Below, piece after piece: positions 1 to 6,015 of a DNA stretch of 9,387 nt (its first letter is position 1; every line of letters starts with the position of its first letter). The notes under the pieces were generated by a model. The model made no database searches and was not told where the DNA came from. It saw only the letters and a list, made by a program, of their open reading frames with translations. The position numbers were made by a program, and so were the translations under genes. This DNA comes from Pseudomonadales bacterium (GTDB taxonomy: Bacteria; Pseudomonadota; Gammaproteobacteria; Steroidobacterales; Steroidobacteraceae): contig JAGRJB010000280.1 in assembly GCA_020442965.1 (NCBI GenBank), forward strand, positions 1 to 9,387, read 5' to 3'.

Positions 1-169
1 GATGGCGCCTCTCGCTGAGCTAAAAAAGAAGAATATGAAACTCTGGACACAAATGCAGTCCTCCATGCTCGCGAGCTTCGATCCCACTGCGCCGCGCGAG
101 CGCGCAGCACAACCACAATCAGCGCCCCGAAAAAAGCATCAAGAATCCCCCCCTAAGCGCAAGCGCTAG
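1..169 (+). CDS. phaR: C-terminal end of probable PHA synthesis repressor PhaR (5' truncated by window)
   Basis: An open frame enters the window (codon phase from base 2) and ends at TAG 167-169, giving 55 visible residues. The segment around visible residues 4-26 (LAELKKKNMKLWTQMQSSML) resembles the late part of PhaR proteins, where an 'N-M-x-x-W-x-x-M-Q' helix follows the PHB-accumulation regulatory domains. It is followed by a basic, proline-rich tail ending PPKRKR. PhaR is a DNA-binding repressor that also binds PHA granules; once the polymer forms it leaves the DNA and de-represses phasin and its own gene. The DNA-binding N-terminal half lies outside the window, so the call rests on this short match and on the PHA genes directly downstream. 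The next gene starts 23 bases later on the same strand. An alternative is another granule-associated or phasin-like protein. Confidence 0.55.
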   Translation, partial: MAPLAELKKKNMKLWTQMQSSMLASFDPTAPRERAAQPQSAPRKKHQESPPKRKR

Positions 170-192
170 TTCGCTGCGGAAAGTCGACCACT

Positions 193-957
193 ATGCAATT
201 GAAGAACGCCACTGCCGTCGTAACTGGCGGCGCCCGCGGCATTGGCTACGCCATTGCCGAACGGTTTGCCCAGGATGGAGCGAAAATCGCTCTGATCGAC
301 CTGCAAGCAGATGAGATCGAAGCGGCCGCGACGCGGTTGCGGGAAGCTAGCGGTGCAGAAGTCCGTGGCTATGCCGCGAACGTAACGGTGGAGCCGCAGG
401 TTGAGCTAACGATGCAGCGCATTGCGGCGGATTTTGGTTCGCTCGAAGTGCTGGTCAACAACGCGGGTATCGTCAAGGATGGCCTGCTCCTCAAGGTCAA
501 GGAGGGCGAAGTACGCGACAAACTGTCGCTCGATCGCTGGCAGGCGGTTATCAACGTCAACCTCACGGGCGTGTTCCTCTGCGGGCGCGAAGCCGCGGCC
601 AACATGGTGCAGCTCGGCAACCGCGGTGTGATCATCAATATCTCGAGTGTGTCGCGTTACGGGAACGCCGGCCAGACTAACTACAGTGCCGCCAAGGCGG
701 GTGTCGAGTCCATGACAGTGGTCTGGGCAAAGGAGCTTGCGCGCTTTGGCATCCGAGCGGCCGCCATCGCGCCCGGCTTTACGCGTACCGATATCCTCGC
801 CAGCATGAAGCCGGAGAGCCTCGAGCGGATGATTGCGCCGGTGCCAGTTGGACGGCTGGGCGAAGCCAGCGAGATTGCCGCCGCTGCAGCGTTCATAGTG
901 TCGAACGACTTCTTCAATGGCCGCTGCCTCGATGTGGACGGTGGATTGCGGATCTAG
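193..957 (+). CDS. SDR-family 3-oxoacyl/acetoacetyl-CoA reductase-like protein (PhaB/FabG paralogue)
   Basis: This 254-residue protein is a complete classical short-chain dehydrogenase/reductase. It has TGGARGIG (residues 11-18) for the dinucleotide, NNAG (89-92), the structural Asn at N123, and a catalytic Ser at S151/S152 with Y164 and K168 (YSAAK). The end of beta-strand 2 carries an acidic residue (D36 in LID), which in this family usually selects NAD(H) rather than NADP(H). After 'NNAGIVKDG' there is an insertion of about eight residues (around 101-111) relative to canonical PhaB; such insertions occur in a FabG-like subgroup. It most likely reduces or oxidises a 3-keto/3-hydroxyacyl-CoA or -ACP, and its place between phaR and the phasin suggests a role in PHA precursor supply or turnover; the substrate is inferred. 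GGAAAG at 178-183 with 9 bases of spacing is a modest ribosome binding site for ATG 193. Confidence 0.85.
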   Translation: MQLKNATAVVTGGARGIGYAIAERFAQDGAKIALIDLQADEIEAAATRLREASGAEVRGYAANVTVEPQVELTMQRIAADFGSLEVLVNNAGIVKDGLLLKVKEGEVRDKLSLDRWQAVINVNLTGVFLCGREAAANMVQLGNRGVIINISSVSRYGNAGQTNYSAAKAGVESMTVVWAKELARFGIRAAAIAPGFTRTDILASMKPESLERMIAPVPVGRLGEASEIAAAAAFIVSNDFFNGRCLDVDGGLRI

Positions 958-1021
958 GCCGCGGCCCTTTGACTAATGCGTCGCAAAAGAACTGACTCGT
1001 GGCTGGTACTGCGAATAGAAA

Positions 1022-1033
1022 ATAAGATCTTAT
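1022..1033. repeat. Perfect 12-base palindrome in AT-rich island
   Basis: The sequence ATAAGATCTTAT is identical to its reverse complement. It lies about 55 bases upstream of the candidate -35 element of the phasin promoter. It could be a site for a dimeric regulator or merely part of an AT-rich upstream region; nothing in the window identifies a binding protein. Confidence 0.4.
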
Positions 1034-1088
1034 AAAACAGCGACTTATCACAATAAATATGGTAAATCGTTCGCGCCAGAAAAGTCTT

Positions 1089-1117
1089 TTGCACTGCATA
1101 CAAAATGCATGTACTAT
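1089..1117 (+). promoter_or_regulatory. Candidate sigma-70 promoter of the phasin gene
   Basis: A TTGCAC hexamer at 1089-1094 (3 of 6 matches to TTGACA) and TACTAT at 1112-1117 (4 of 6 to TATAAT) are separated by exactly 17 bases. An AT-rich stretch lies upstream and could act as an UP-like element. Transcription would start near 1124, giving a leader of about 36 bases before the phasin ATG at 1160. The match is moderate, and the call leans on the ideal spacing and position. Confidence 0.4.
1095..1109. promoter_or_regulatory. Candidate PhaR operator (TGCAT-N5-ATGCA dyad)
   Basis: TGCAT (1095-1099) and ATGCA (1105-1109) form a perfect inverted repeat with a 5-base spacer. The dyad sits inside the 17-base gap between the -35 and -10 hexamers, where a bound repressor would exclude RNA polymerase. 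A further TGCA occurs at 1090-1093. PhaR proteins studied in Paracoccus, Rhodobacter and Ralstonia bind TGC-rich dyads near phasin promoters, which makes this the natural candidate. Five-base arms can arise by chance, so the placement is the main argument. Confidence 0.4.
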
Positions 1118-1146
1118 GGGTACCTACAGTGTTGTTTGGCCCGTAT

Positions 1147-1151
1147 AGGAG
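1147..1151 (+). promoter_or_regulatory. Ribosome binding site deciding the phasin start
   Basis: AGGAG lies 8 bases before ATG 1160. The in-frame ATG further upstream at 1109 has no such site and overlaps the candidate promoter, so 1160 is the better start. Confidence 0.75.
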
Positions 1152-1159
1152 TAGTTTCA

Positions 1160-1519
1160 ATGACCGACCGTAATCTTGATGTGAATGCAGTTTTAGAGAC
1201 ATACCGCAGCGCGTATGCGCCCTTTCTTCGCGCCCAGCAGGAAGGCCTCAAGGCTTTCGAGCGCTTGGCTCGCGAGCAGTACGCCGTCGCTGGCGATTAC
1301 CTCGAGTTCTCGCTGGATGCAACCAAGGCGGCGATGGACGCCAAGACCGGCGAGCAGCTGGTTGCCGTACAGCGCAAGCTCGGCGAAGAGCTGAACGAGA
1401 AGATCCAGAAGCATGCGCAGCGTTTCGCGGCGATCGCGACCGAGTCGCAGAAGACCGTGACTGAGTTGTTTGGCGATGCAGCGGTGAAAGCCACCGCTGG
1501 CAAGAAGAAAGCGGCCTAA
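1160..1519 (+). CDS. Phasin family protein (PHA granule-associated)
   Basis: This is a 119-residue acidic-to-neutral, almost entirely helical protein without cysteine. It is rich in Ala, Glu, Lys and Gln and ends in a lysine/alanine tail (AGKKKAA). Amphipathic helices run through about residues 9-105, with patterns such as YAPFLRAQQEGLKAFERLAREQ (split here as residues 19-40) that match the Phasin_2-type family. Phasins coat PHA granules, control granule number and size, and often stimulate the synthase. The size is typical for the family. The gene has its own candidate promoter and dyad upstream and a strong intrinsic terminator directly downstream, which suggests it is mainly an independent, abundantly transcribed unit. 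The start is ATG 1160, chosen for the AGGAG eight bases upstream; an in-frame ATG at 1109 would add 17 unlike residues. Confidence 0.85.
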   Translation: MTDRNLDVNAVLETYRSAYAPFLRAQQEGLKAFERLAREQYAVAGDYLEFSLDATKAAMDAKTGEQLVAVQRKLGEELNEKIQKHAQRFAAIATESQKTVTELFGDAAVKATAGKKKAA

Positions 1520-1536
1520 GCCCCCGTTCGGGCCGT

Positions 1537-1573
1537 GGGCCGGTGCGACACCAGTCGCGCCGGCCCTTTTTTT
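1537..1573 (+). terminator. Strong intrinsic terminator after phasin
   Basis: GGGCCGG (1537-1543) pairs with CCGGCCC (1560-1566), and GCGAC (1545-1549) pairs with GTCGC (1554-1558). A T-G wobble (1544/1559) joins them into a 13-pair stem with a 4-base loop (1550-1553). Seven T residues follow (1567-1573). It stands only 46 bases before the phaC start, with no clear promoter in between. Confidence 0.9.
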
Positions 1574-1607
1574 ATGGTAGATCGAGTATGAGCAGATGTT
1601 GTCAGGC

Positions 1608-1613
1608 GAGGAG
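1608..1613 (+). promoter_or_regulatory. Ribosome binding site deciding the phaC start
   Basis: GAGGAG lies 6 bases before GTG 1620. The alternative in-frame ATG at 1596 has no comparable site and would place this GAGGAG inside the coding region. Confidence 0.65.
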
Positions 1614-1619
1614 TTGAAT

Positions 1620-3380
1620 GTGAGTCAGGGAGCTACCGCAGAGTCGAAGTCAGGTACCGAGGACGTCACGGAGGCGCAAAAAGCACTGCAGCGAGAGTTT
1701 CGATTGCGCCTCGCCGCGCTCACCGGCGGCCTTGCACCAGAGGATTATTCGCGCGCGTGGTTCGATTGGCTGCTCGGTCTTACGAAGTCACCCGACAAGC
1801 AGTTGGCGCTGGCGCAACGCGGGCTCGAAATGGCCATCGACAATTGGCAATACGCGCTCCATGCCAGCACCGGTGCAGCGAGCCCGCCCGTCCCCGAGGA
1901 CCGAAGATTTGCCAGCGACGCGTGGAATGCCTGGCCGTTCAATATCTACGCGCACAGCTACGCCAACTGGCAGAACTGGTGGAATCAGGCGCTCAACCCC
2001 GCCGCCGGCACGCCGGCCAAGAGCGCGCAGCTCATGCAGTTCATCGGCCAGCAATTGGCGAATGCCGCTTCGCCGGCTAATCACCTGGGCAGCAATCCTG
2101 AGCTGCTGGAGCAGACGCGCGCCGAGGCGGGACAAAACCTGGTACGCGGCTTCGCCAACTTCGTCGATGATTTGCAGCGCACCCTCGAGAAAAAGCCAGC
2201 CGCTGGGACTGAGCGTTTCGAAGTGGGGCGCGACGTGGCGGCGACGCCAGGCAAGGTTGTGCTGCGCAATGATCTGATCGAACTCATCCAGTACACGCCT
2301 GCCACCGACCGTGTTCAGGCGGAGCCGGTGCTGATCACACCCGCGTGGATCATGAAGTACTACGTCCTCGATCTGTCGCCCAGGAACTCGCTCGTGCGCT
2401 ACCTGGTCGAGCAGGGCCACACGGTGTTCGTCATCTCGTGGAAGAACCCGCTGGCGGCGGATCGCGCGCTTGGTATGGACGATTATGTAAGGCAGGGTTT
2501 CCTCGCAGCGCTCGATGCGGTCACCGCGATCGTTCCACAGCAAAAGGTGCATGCATTGGGGTACTGCATCGGCGGCACGATCCTGTATATCGCCGCCAGC
2601 GCTCTGGCGGCGGCCGGTGATAAGCGTCTTGCGACGCTGACATTCTTGGCGGCGCAGGCAGATTTCAGCGAGCCTGGAGAACTGTCGCTCTTCATCAGCC
2701 CGAGTCAGATCGAGATGCTCGAAGCAGTGATGCACAAGGCCGGGTTCCTCGAGAGCTCGAACATGGGCGGGGCGTTTGCACTGCTGCGCTCCCAGGATTT
2801 GTTGTGGACGCCAGGCATCAACAGTTACGTGCGTGGCAAGCGTGACGAGCCTAACGACCTGATGGCGTGGAATGCCGATGGCACACGCATGCCGTGGCGC
2901 ATGCACACGGAGTATCTGACGCGGCTGTATCTGCGCAACGAACTGGCGCGCGGCGAGTTCACGTTCGAGGGCAAGGCACTCGATCTGAGCAAGCTCAGCT
3001 TGCCGATGTTCGTGCTCGGAACCGAGACCGATCACGTCGCGCCCTGGCAATCGGTATACAAAGCGCGCGCGCTGACCAGTTCGAAGGACTATACGTTCTT
3101 GCTGACGAGTGGTGGCCACAATGCCGGTATCGTGACCGGCGCGACGCATCCGCGTCGGCGCTACCGGGTCAGTACTTGGCGTGATCGAACGACCAACCCA
3201 GAGCCGACGGACTGGTTGCGTGACACGATGCCAGAGCAGGGCGCGTGGTGGCCAGTCTGGGATCGCTGGCTAACAGATCATTCTAGCGCAAAACTGGTCA
3301 AGCCGCCAAAACTGGGCGCCGCGGCTGCGGGCTATGCGGTGGTCGGCGATGCGCCTGGGGAGTTTGTTCGACAGCGTTGA
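1620..3380 (+). CDS. phaC: Class I poly(3-hydroxyalkanoate) synthase PhaC
   Basis: PhaC polymerises 3-hydroxyacyl-CoA monomers into polyester at the granule surface, releasing CoA. The 586-residue product has the family's usual class I length. An N-terminal PhaC_N region is followed by an alpha/beta-hydrolase catalytic domain. The conserved block PAWIMKYYVLDL precedes 'VISWKNP', and the lipase-like box is GYCIGG with Cys replacing Ser. The catalytic triad is Cys316, Asp471 (in GTETDHVAPW) and His500 (in SGGHNAG), closely matching the spacing of the Ralstonia enzyme. The start was set at GTG 1620 because of GAGGAG six bases upstream; ATG 1596 would add eight residues. The gene lies just after the phasin terminator and 95 bases before phaB, so expression probably depends on read-through or a weak internal promoter. 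A 453-codon open frame on the opposite strand is a shadow. Confidence 0.96.
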   Translation: MSQGATAESKSGTEDVTEAQKALQREFRLRLAALTGGLAPEDYSRAWFDWLLGLTKSPDKQLALAQRGLEMAIDNWQYALHASTGAASPPVPEDRRFASDAWNAWPFNIYAHSYANWQNWWNQALNPAAGTPAKSAQLMQFIGQQLANAASPANHLGSNPELLEQTRAEAGQNLVRGFANFVDDLQRTLEKKPAAGTERFEVGRDVAATPGKVVLRNDLIELIQYTPATDRVQAEPVLITPAWIMKYYVLDLSPRNSLVRYLVEQGHTVFVISWKNPLAADRALGMDDYVRQGFLAALDAVTAIVPQQKVHALGYCIGGTILYIAASALAAAGDKRLATLTFLAAQADFSEPGELSLFISPSQIEMLEAVMHKAGFLESSNMGGAFALLRSQDLLWTPGINSYVRGKRDEPNDLMAWNADGTRMPWRMHTEYLTRLYLRNELARGEFTFEGKALDLSKLSLPMFVLGTETDHVAPWQSVYKARALTSSKDYTFLLTSGGHNAGIVTGATHPRRRYRVSTWRDRTTNPEPTDWLRDTMPEQGAWWPVWDRWLTDHSSAKLVKPPKLGAAAAGYAVVGDAPGEFVRQR

Positions 3381-3464
3381 AGAAACGCAGGGCCTTTACG
3401 TTTCGCACCAATGAGCGCACCCTCAAGTTTCGAGATCGGCTTGGCTTCGAGTCGATGAACAAAC

Positions 3465-3469
3465 AGGGG
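3465..3469 (+). promoter_or_regulatory. Ribosome binding site deciding the phaB start
   Basis: AGGGG lies 6 bases before ATG 3476. The open frame extends upstream to a TTG at 3377 overlapping the phaC stop, but those extra 33 residues are arginine-rich, unlike PhaB, and lack a comparable site. Confidence 0.65.
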
Positions 3470-3475
3470 TGCGGA

Positions 3476-4222
3476 ATGATTAGTAAGAAGCGCATCGCCT
3501 ACGTTACAGGCGGCATGGGTGGCATTGGCACTTCGATCTGCAAGAAGCTGTGTGAATCCGGGCACACCGTCGTGGCCGGATGTGGCCCGGGCTCAACCCG
3601 GCGCGACCGATGGATTGCGGACATGCGCGCGGCGGGCCACGATGTTTACGCATCCGAGGGCAACGTTGCGGACTGGGATTCAACGTTCGCAGCCTTTGCC
3701 CGCGTTCGCGAGGAAATTGGGCCGGTCGATATACTCGTGAACAACGCGGGTATCACTCGTGACGGTACTTTTCGCAAGATGACGAGTGAAGACTGGCACA
3801 TGGTGATCGAGACCAATCTCAATAGCCTTTTCCATGTCACCAAACAGGTCATCGACGGCATGATCGAACGTCAGTGGGGCCGGGTCATCAATATTTCGTC
3901 GGTCAACGGTCAGAAAGGCCAGTTCGGCCAGACTAACTACTCTACCGCGAAGGCCGGCATCCACGGCTTCACCATGGCTCTGGCGCAGGAAGTCGCGAGT
4001 CGTGGTGTGACCGTCAACACGGTGTCGCCGGGCTACGTTGGTACCGACATGGTGCGCTCGATCCGACCTGACGTGCTCGAGAAAATCGTCAAGACCATTC
4101 CGGTGAATCGCCTGGGTGAACCGGACGAAGTTGCCAGCATCGTTACGTGGATCGCCTCCGATGACGCAGGATTCGCCACCGGCGCTGATTTCTCGCTCAA
4201 CGGCGGACTTCATATGTCGTAG
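3476..4222 (+). CDS. phaB: Acetoacetyl-CoA reductase PhaB
   Basis: PhaB reduces acetoacetyl-CoA to (R)-3-hydroxybutyryl-CoA, normally with NADPH, and so feeds the synthase encoded just upstream. The 248-residue product matches the well-known Ralstonia PhaB along its whole length. It has TGGMGGIG (11-18), the NADPH-type arginine pair R42-R43 after 'GCGPGS', 'EGNVADWDST', NNAGITRDG (from 89), 'NISSVNGQKGQFGQTNYSTAK' split over the catalytic residues S142, Y155 and K159, and the C-terminal 'TGADFSLNGGLHM'. The start at 3476 gives the family's usual length (about 246 residues). The gap to phaC is 95 bases with no terminator seen, consistent with a phaC-phaB transcript. No phaA accompanies it. It converges with the minus-strand gene ending at 4265, leaving 42 bases without a clear terminator. 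Confidence 0.96.
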   Translation: MISKKRIAYVTGGMGGIGTSICKKLCESGHTVVAGCGPGSTRRDRWIADMRAAGHDVYASEGNVADWDSTFAAFARVREEIGPVDILVNNAGITRDGTFRKMTSEDWHMVIETNLNSLFHVTKQVIDGMIERQWGRVINISSVNGQKGQFGQTNYSTAKAGIHGFTMALAQEVASRGVTVNTVSPGYVGTDMVRSIRPDVLEKIVKTIPVNRLGEPDEVASIVTWIASDDAGFATGADFSLNGGLHMS

Positions 4223-4264
4223 CGTCGCGGGCGCAGGCTGGGCTCCCGGTCGGTGCTGCCGTCT

Positions 4265-4957
4265 TCAGGTCACCCAGCCGCCGGCGAATGGGATCGCTTG
4301 ACCCACCATGAAGCGCACTTCGTCGCACGCCAGAAACAGCGCGAGCATGGCATCTTCTTCGGGTGTACCGAGCCGCTGCGCTGGTACCTCGGCGGCGAGT
4401 CGCTGCTGAAATTTTTCGAGCGCCTGTACCTCGGGCGGAAAGTACGTGGCGTTGTCGACAAAATTCTGGGCTATCGCATTCACCTGCACGTTGAACGGTG
4501 CGACCTCGATGCCGAGCGCCCGCACATAAGCGAGCTGCGCGCCACGCGCCGCGCTGTAGGTAGACGCGCGCTTGATGCCGCGCAGTGCCGAGGCGCTGCC
4601 CATCAAGATAATCTTGCCGGCCTTGCGTTCCAGCATCTGCGGTAGCACGGCGCGACACAGCCTCGGCAGCGGCTGTACCAACCGCGCAAATACCTCACGC
4701 CATTCATCATCGGTGACATCGGTCGCGCGCGTGCTGGGCGCAACGCAGGCGAGATTGATGATCAGCACGTCGACGTGCCCCGCTGCAGCGATCAGCCGCT
4801 GTGGACGCTCAGCGTGGCTCAGATCGCCGCTATCAGCGATCACCACCGCCTCATGCGCGGAAAATGCCGCGCACAGTGCCGGACCCATGAAGTCCTGTGC
4901 TTGTGTGATCAGAACGCGGCGTCCCCGCAAACTTGCGCCCAGTCGATTCTCGGTCAT
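4265..4957 (-). CDS. Putative halohydrin dehalogenase (haloalcohol dehalogenase, SDR-like)
   Basis: The product has an SDR fold but lacks the cofactor motifs. With ATG 4957 as start it is 230 residues. TGxxxGxG is replaced by T18-QAQD-F23-M-G25, NNAG by INLACVAP, and the catalytic lysine by arginine: S121, Y134, R138 (STYSAAR). These fit the two diagnostic halohydrin dehalogenase motifs, T-X4-F/Y-X-G (halide/nucleophile pocket) and S-X12-Y-X3-R. A later block, NFVDNATYFP (165-174), resembles the halide-loop region of HheA/HheC-type enzymes, and the C-terminus (RLGTPEE...FAGGWVT) is also like theirs. Family members convert vicinal haloalcohols to epoxides with halide release, without NAD(P)H, and run in reverse with anionic nucleophiles. 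A TTG at 4993 would add 12 residues with no ribosome binding site; ATG 4957 has AAGG four bases upstream. Activity and subtype are not established. The alternative is a cofactor-free SDR of other function. Confidence 0.78.
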   Translation of the reverse strand: MTENRLGASLRGRRVLITQAQDFMGPALCAAFSAHEAVVIADSGDLSHAERPQRLIAAAGHVDVLIINLACVAPSTRATDVTDDEWREVFARLVQPLPRLCRAVLPQMLERKAGKIILMGSASALRGIKRASTYSAARGAQLAYVRALGIEVAPFNVQVNAIAQNFVDNATYFPPEVQALEKFQQRLAAEVPAQRLGTPEEDAMLALFLACDEVRFMVGQAIPFAGGWVT

Positions 4958-5064
4958 GTCGCCTTGCCAGTCCGTCGAGGATCCGCGCGTCAAAGTGGGG
5001 TGCCGGGCCGTCAGTATGCAGGATTGCAGCGGTCATCGGGAACCAGTCACGGTAGCATTGCGCC

Positions 5065-6015
5065 ATGGCCGGCGTGCATTCCAAGAAGGTGATCTACGCG
5101 GCGCTCGTTGGGAACGGACTGATCGCGATTGCCAAATTCACGGCCTCCGCGTTCACCGGATCCTCCGCGATGCTGTCAGAAGCGATCCACTCGGTGGTGG
5201 ATTGCGGCAATCAGCTGCTGCTGCTCTATGGCATTCGCAAGTCGCAGCAACGGCCGGACGCAGTGCACCCGTTTGGCTATGGTATGGAGCTGTATTTCTG
5301 GACGTTCGTCGTGGCGATACTGATTTTTGCGGTGGGCGCTGGATTGTCGATCTACGAGGGCATCAATCATCTACGCTATCCCGAACCGATCAGAAATCCC
5401 GGCTGGAACTATGCCGTGCTGGGCTTGAGTCTGGTGTTCGAAGGGGTTGCCTGGTACATCGCCTATCGCGAATTCAACAAATCTCGCGGCCGAACACCGC
5501 TTCTGCAGGCGATCCGCGAGTCGAAAGATCCCACAGTATTCACAGTGCTGTTCGAGGATTCCGCTGCGATGGTCGGACTCCTGCTCGCGTTCGCAGGTGT
5601 CGCCGGTAGTCAGTGGCTCGGTTTGCCGCAGCTGGACGGCATTGCGGCAATCGCAATTGGCTTGGTGCTCGCGCTCGTTGCCGTGTTGCTCGCGCGCGAG
5701 AGCAAGGGCCTCTTGATCGGCGAAGCGGCCGACAATCGCGTGGTGGGCGAGATCAAGTCGATGGCGTCCGCCGACGCGCGAATTCTGCGCGTCAATGAAG
5801 TTCTGACCATGCATCTCGGTCCTAACGAGATCCTGCTCAACATCAGTGTGGATTTCGTCGACGGCTTGCCATCCGAGGTCGTGGAACGGGCGATCTCGGA
5901 GTTCGAGCGCCGCATCAAGCTCGAACACCCATCGATTCGGCGAATCTTCATCGAGGCGCAGGGCTGGCGCGGACATGCTGCGAACGTTCTGGCATCAGAA
6001 ATGGACGGTGGTTGA
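5065..6015 (+). CDS. Cation diffusion facilitator (CDF/SLC30) family transporter
   Basis: This 316-residue inner-membrane protein should exchange a divalent metal, probably zinc, for protons. Six hydrophobic segments are visible at roughly residues 9-30, 35-56, 76-97, 115-133, 157-180 and 190-212, followed by a cytoplasmic dimer domain of about 90 residues. TM2 has the metal-binding H42-xxx-D46 pair in 'SEAIHSVVD', and the signature HPFGYGMELYFW starts at 68. In TM5 the usual His-xxx-Asp is not seen; instead there is E164-D165 in 'VLFEDSAAMVG', as in the SLC30A9-like branch. ATG 5065 is the first possible start after an in-frame TAG at 5053; no strong ribosome binding site precedes it. The stop codon directly abuts the ATG of the downstream ZntB-like gene, so the two are probably co-translated. 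Confidence 0.88.
   Translation: MAGVHSKKVIYAALVGNGLIAIAKFTASAFTGSSAMLSEAIHSVVDCGNQLLLLYGIRKSQQRPDAVHPFGYGMELYFWTFVVAILIFAVGAGLSIYEGINHLRYPEPIRNPGWNYAVLGLSLVFEGVAWYIAYREFNKSRGRTPLLQAIRESKDPTVFTVLFEDSAAMVGLLLAFAGVAGSQWLGLPQLDGIAAIAIGLVLALVAVLLARESKGLLIGEAADNRVVGEIKSMASADARILRVNEVLTMHLGPNEILLNISVDFVDGLPSEVVERAISEFERRIKLEHPSIRRIFIEAQGWRGHAANVLASEMDGG

Larger units (their letters stand above)
958..1159 (+). other. Intergenic control region upstream of phasin
   Basis: These 202 bases between the SDR stop and the phasin start contain no convincing gene. The left edge has a GC-rich self-complementary stretch (957-966, no loop, so not a good terminator). The middle (about 1013-1070) is markedly AT-rich compared with the flanking coding DNA and contains a perfect 12-base palindrome at 1022-1033. 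The right part holds a candidate promoter (1089-1117) with a dyad in its spacer, and a good ribosome binding site at 1147-1151. The short minus-strand open frames crossing this region have no recognisable protein character. Confidence 0.6.

Noticed and set aside
957..966. GGCCGCGGCC as a terminator after the first SDR
   Set aside because: It is self-complementary but leaves no loop, and only three T residues follow.
1788..3149. Long open frame (453 codons) on the minus strand inside phaC
   Set aside because: It lies opposite an unmistakable PHA synthase, is rich in Arg/His/Gln, and has no recognisable domain; it is a shadow of GC-rich codon use.
3377..3475. Upstream extension of phaB starting at TTG 3377
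   Set aside because: The extra 33 residues are basic and unlike PhaB, the start overlaps the phaC stop, and AGGGG six bases before ATG 3476 gives a product of the normal family length.
4851..5084. Minus-strand 77-codon frame overlapping the dehalogenase start
   Set aside because: Its first part has a coding-like third-position GC bias and protein-like composition, so a decayed upstream gene or frameshifted N-terminus was considered. It lacks a ribosome binding site, matches no family I know, and runs out of frame into the dehalogenase, so it was not annotated.
4572..5609. Plus-strand open frame of 345 codons across the dehalogenase and CDF gene
   Set aside because: It is antisense to one real gene and out of frame with another; its composition is Ser/Arg-rich and it has no domain.
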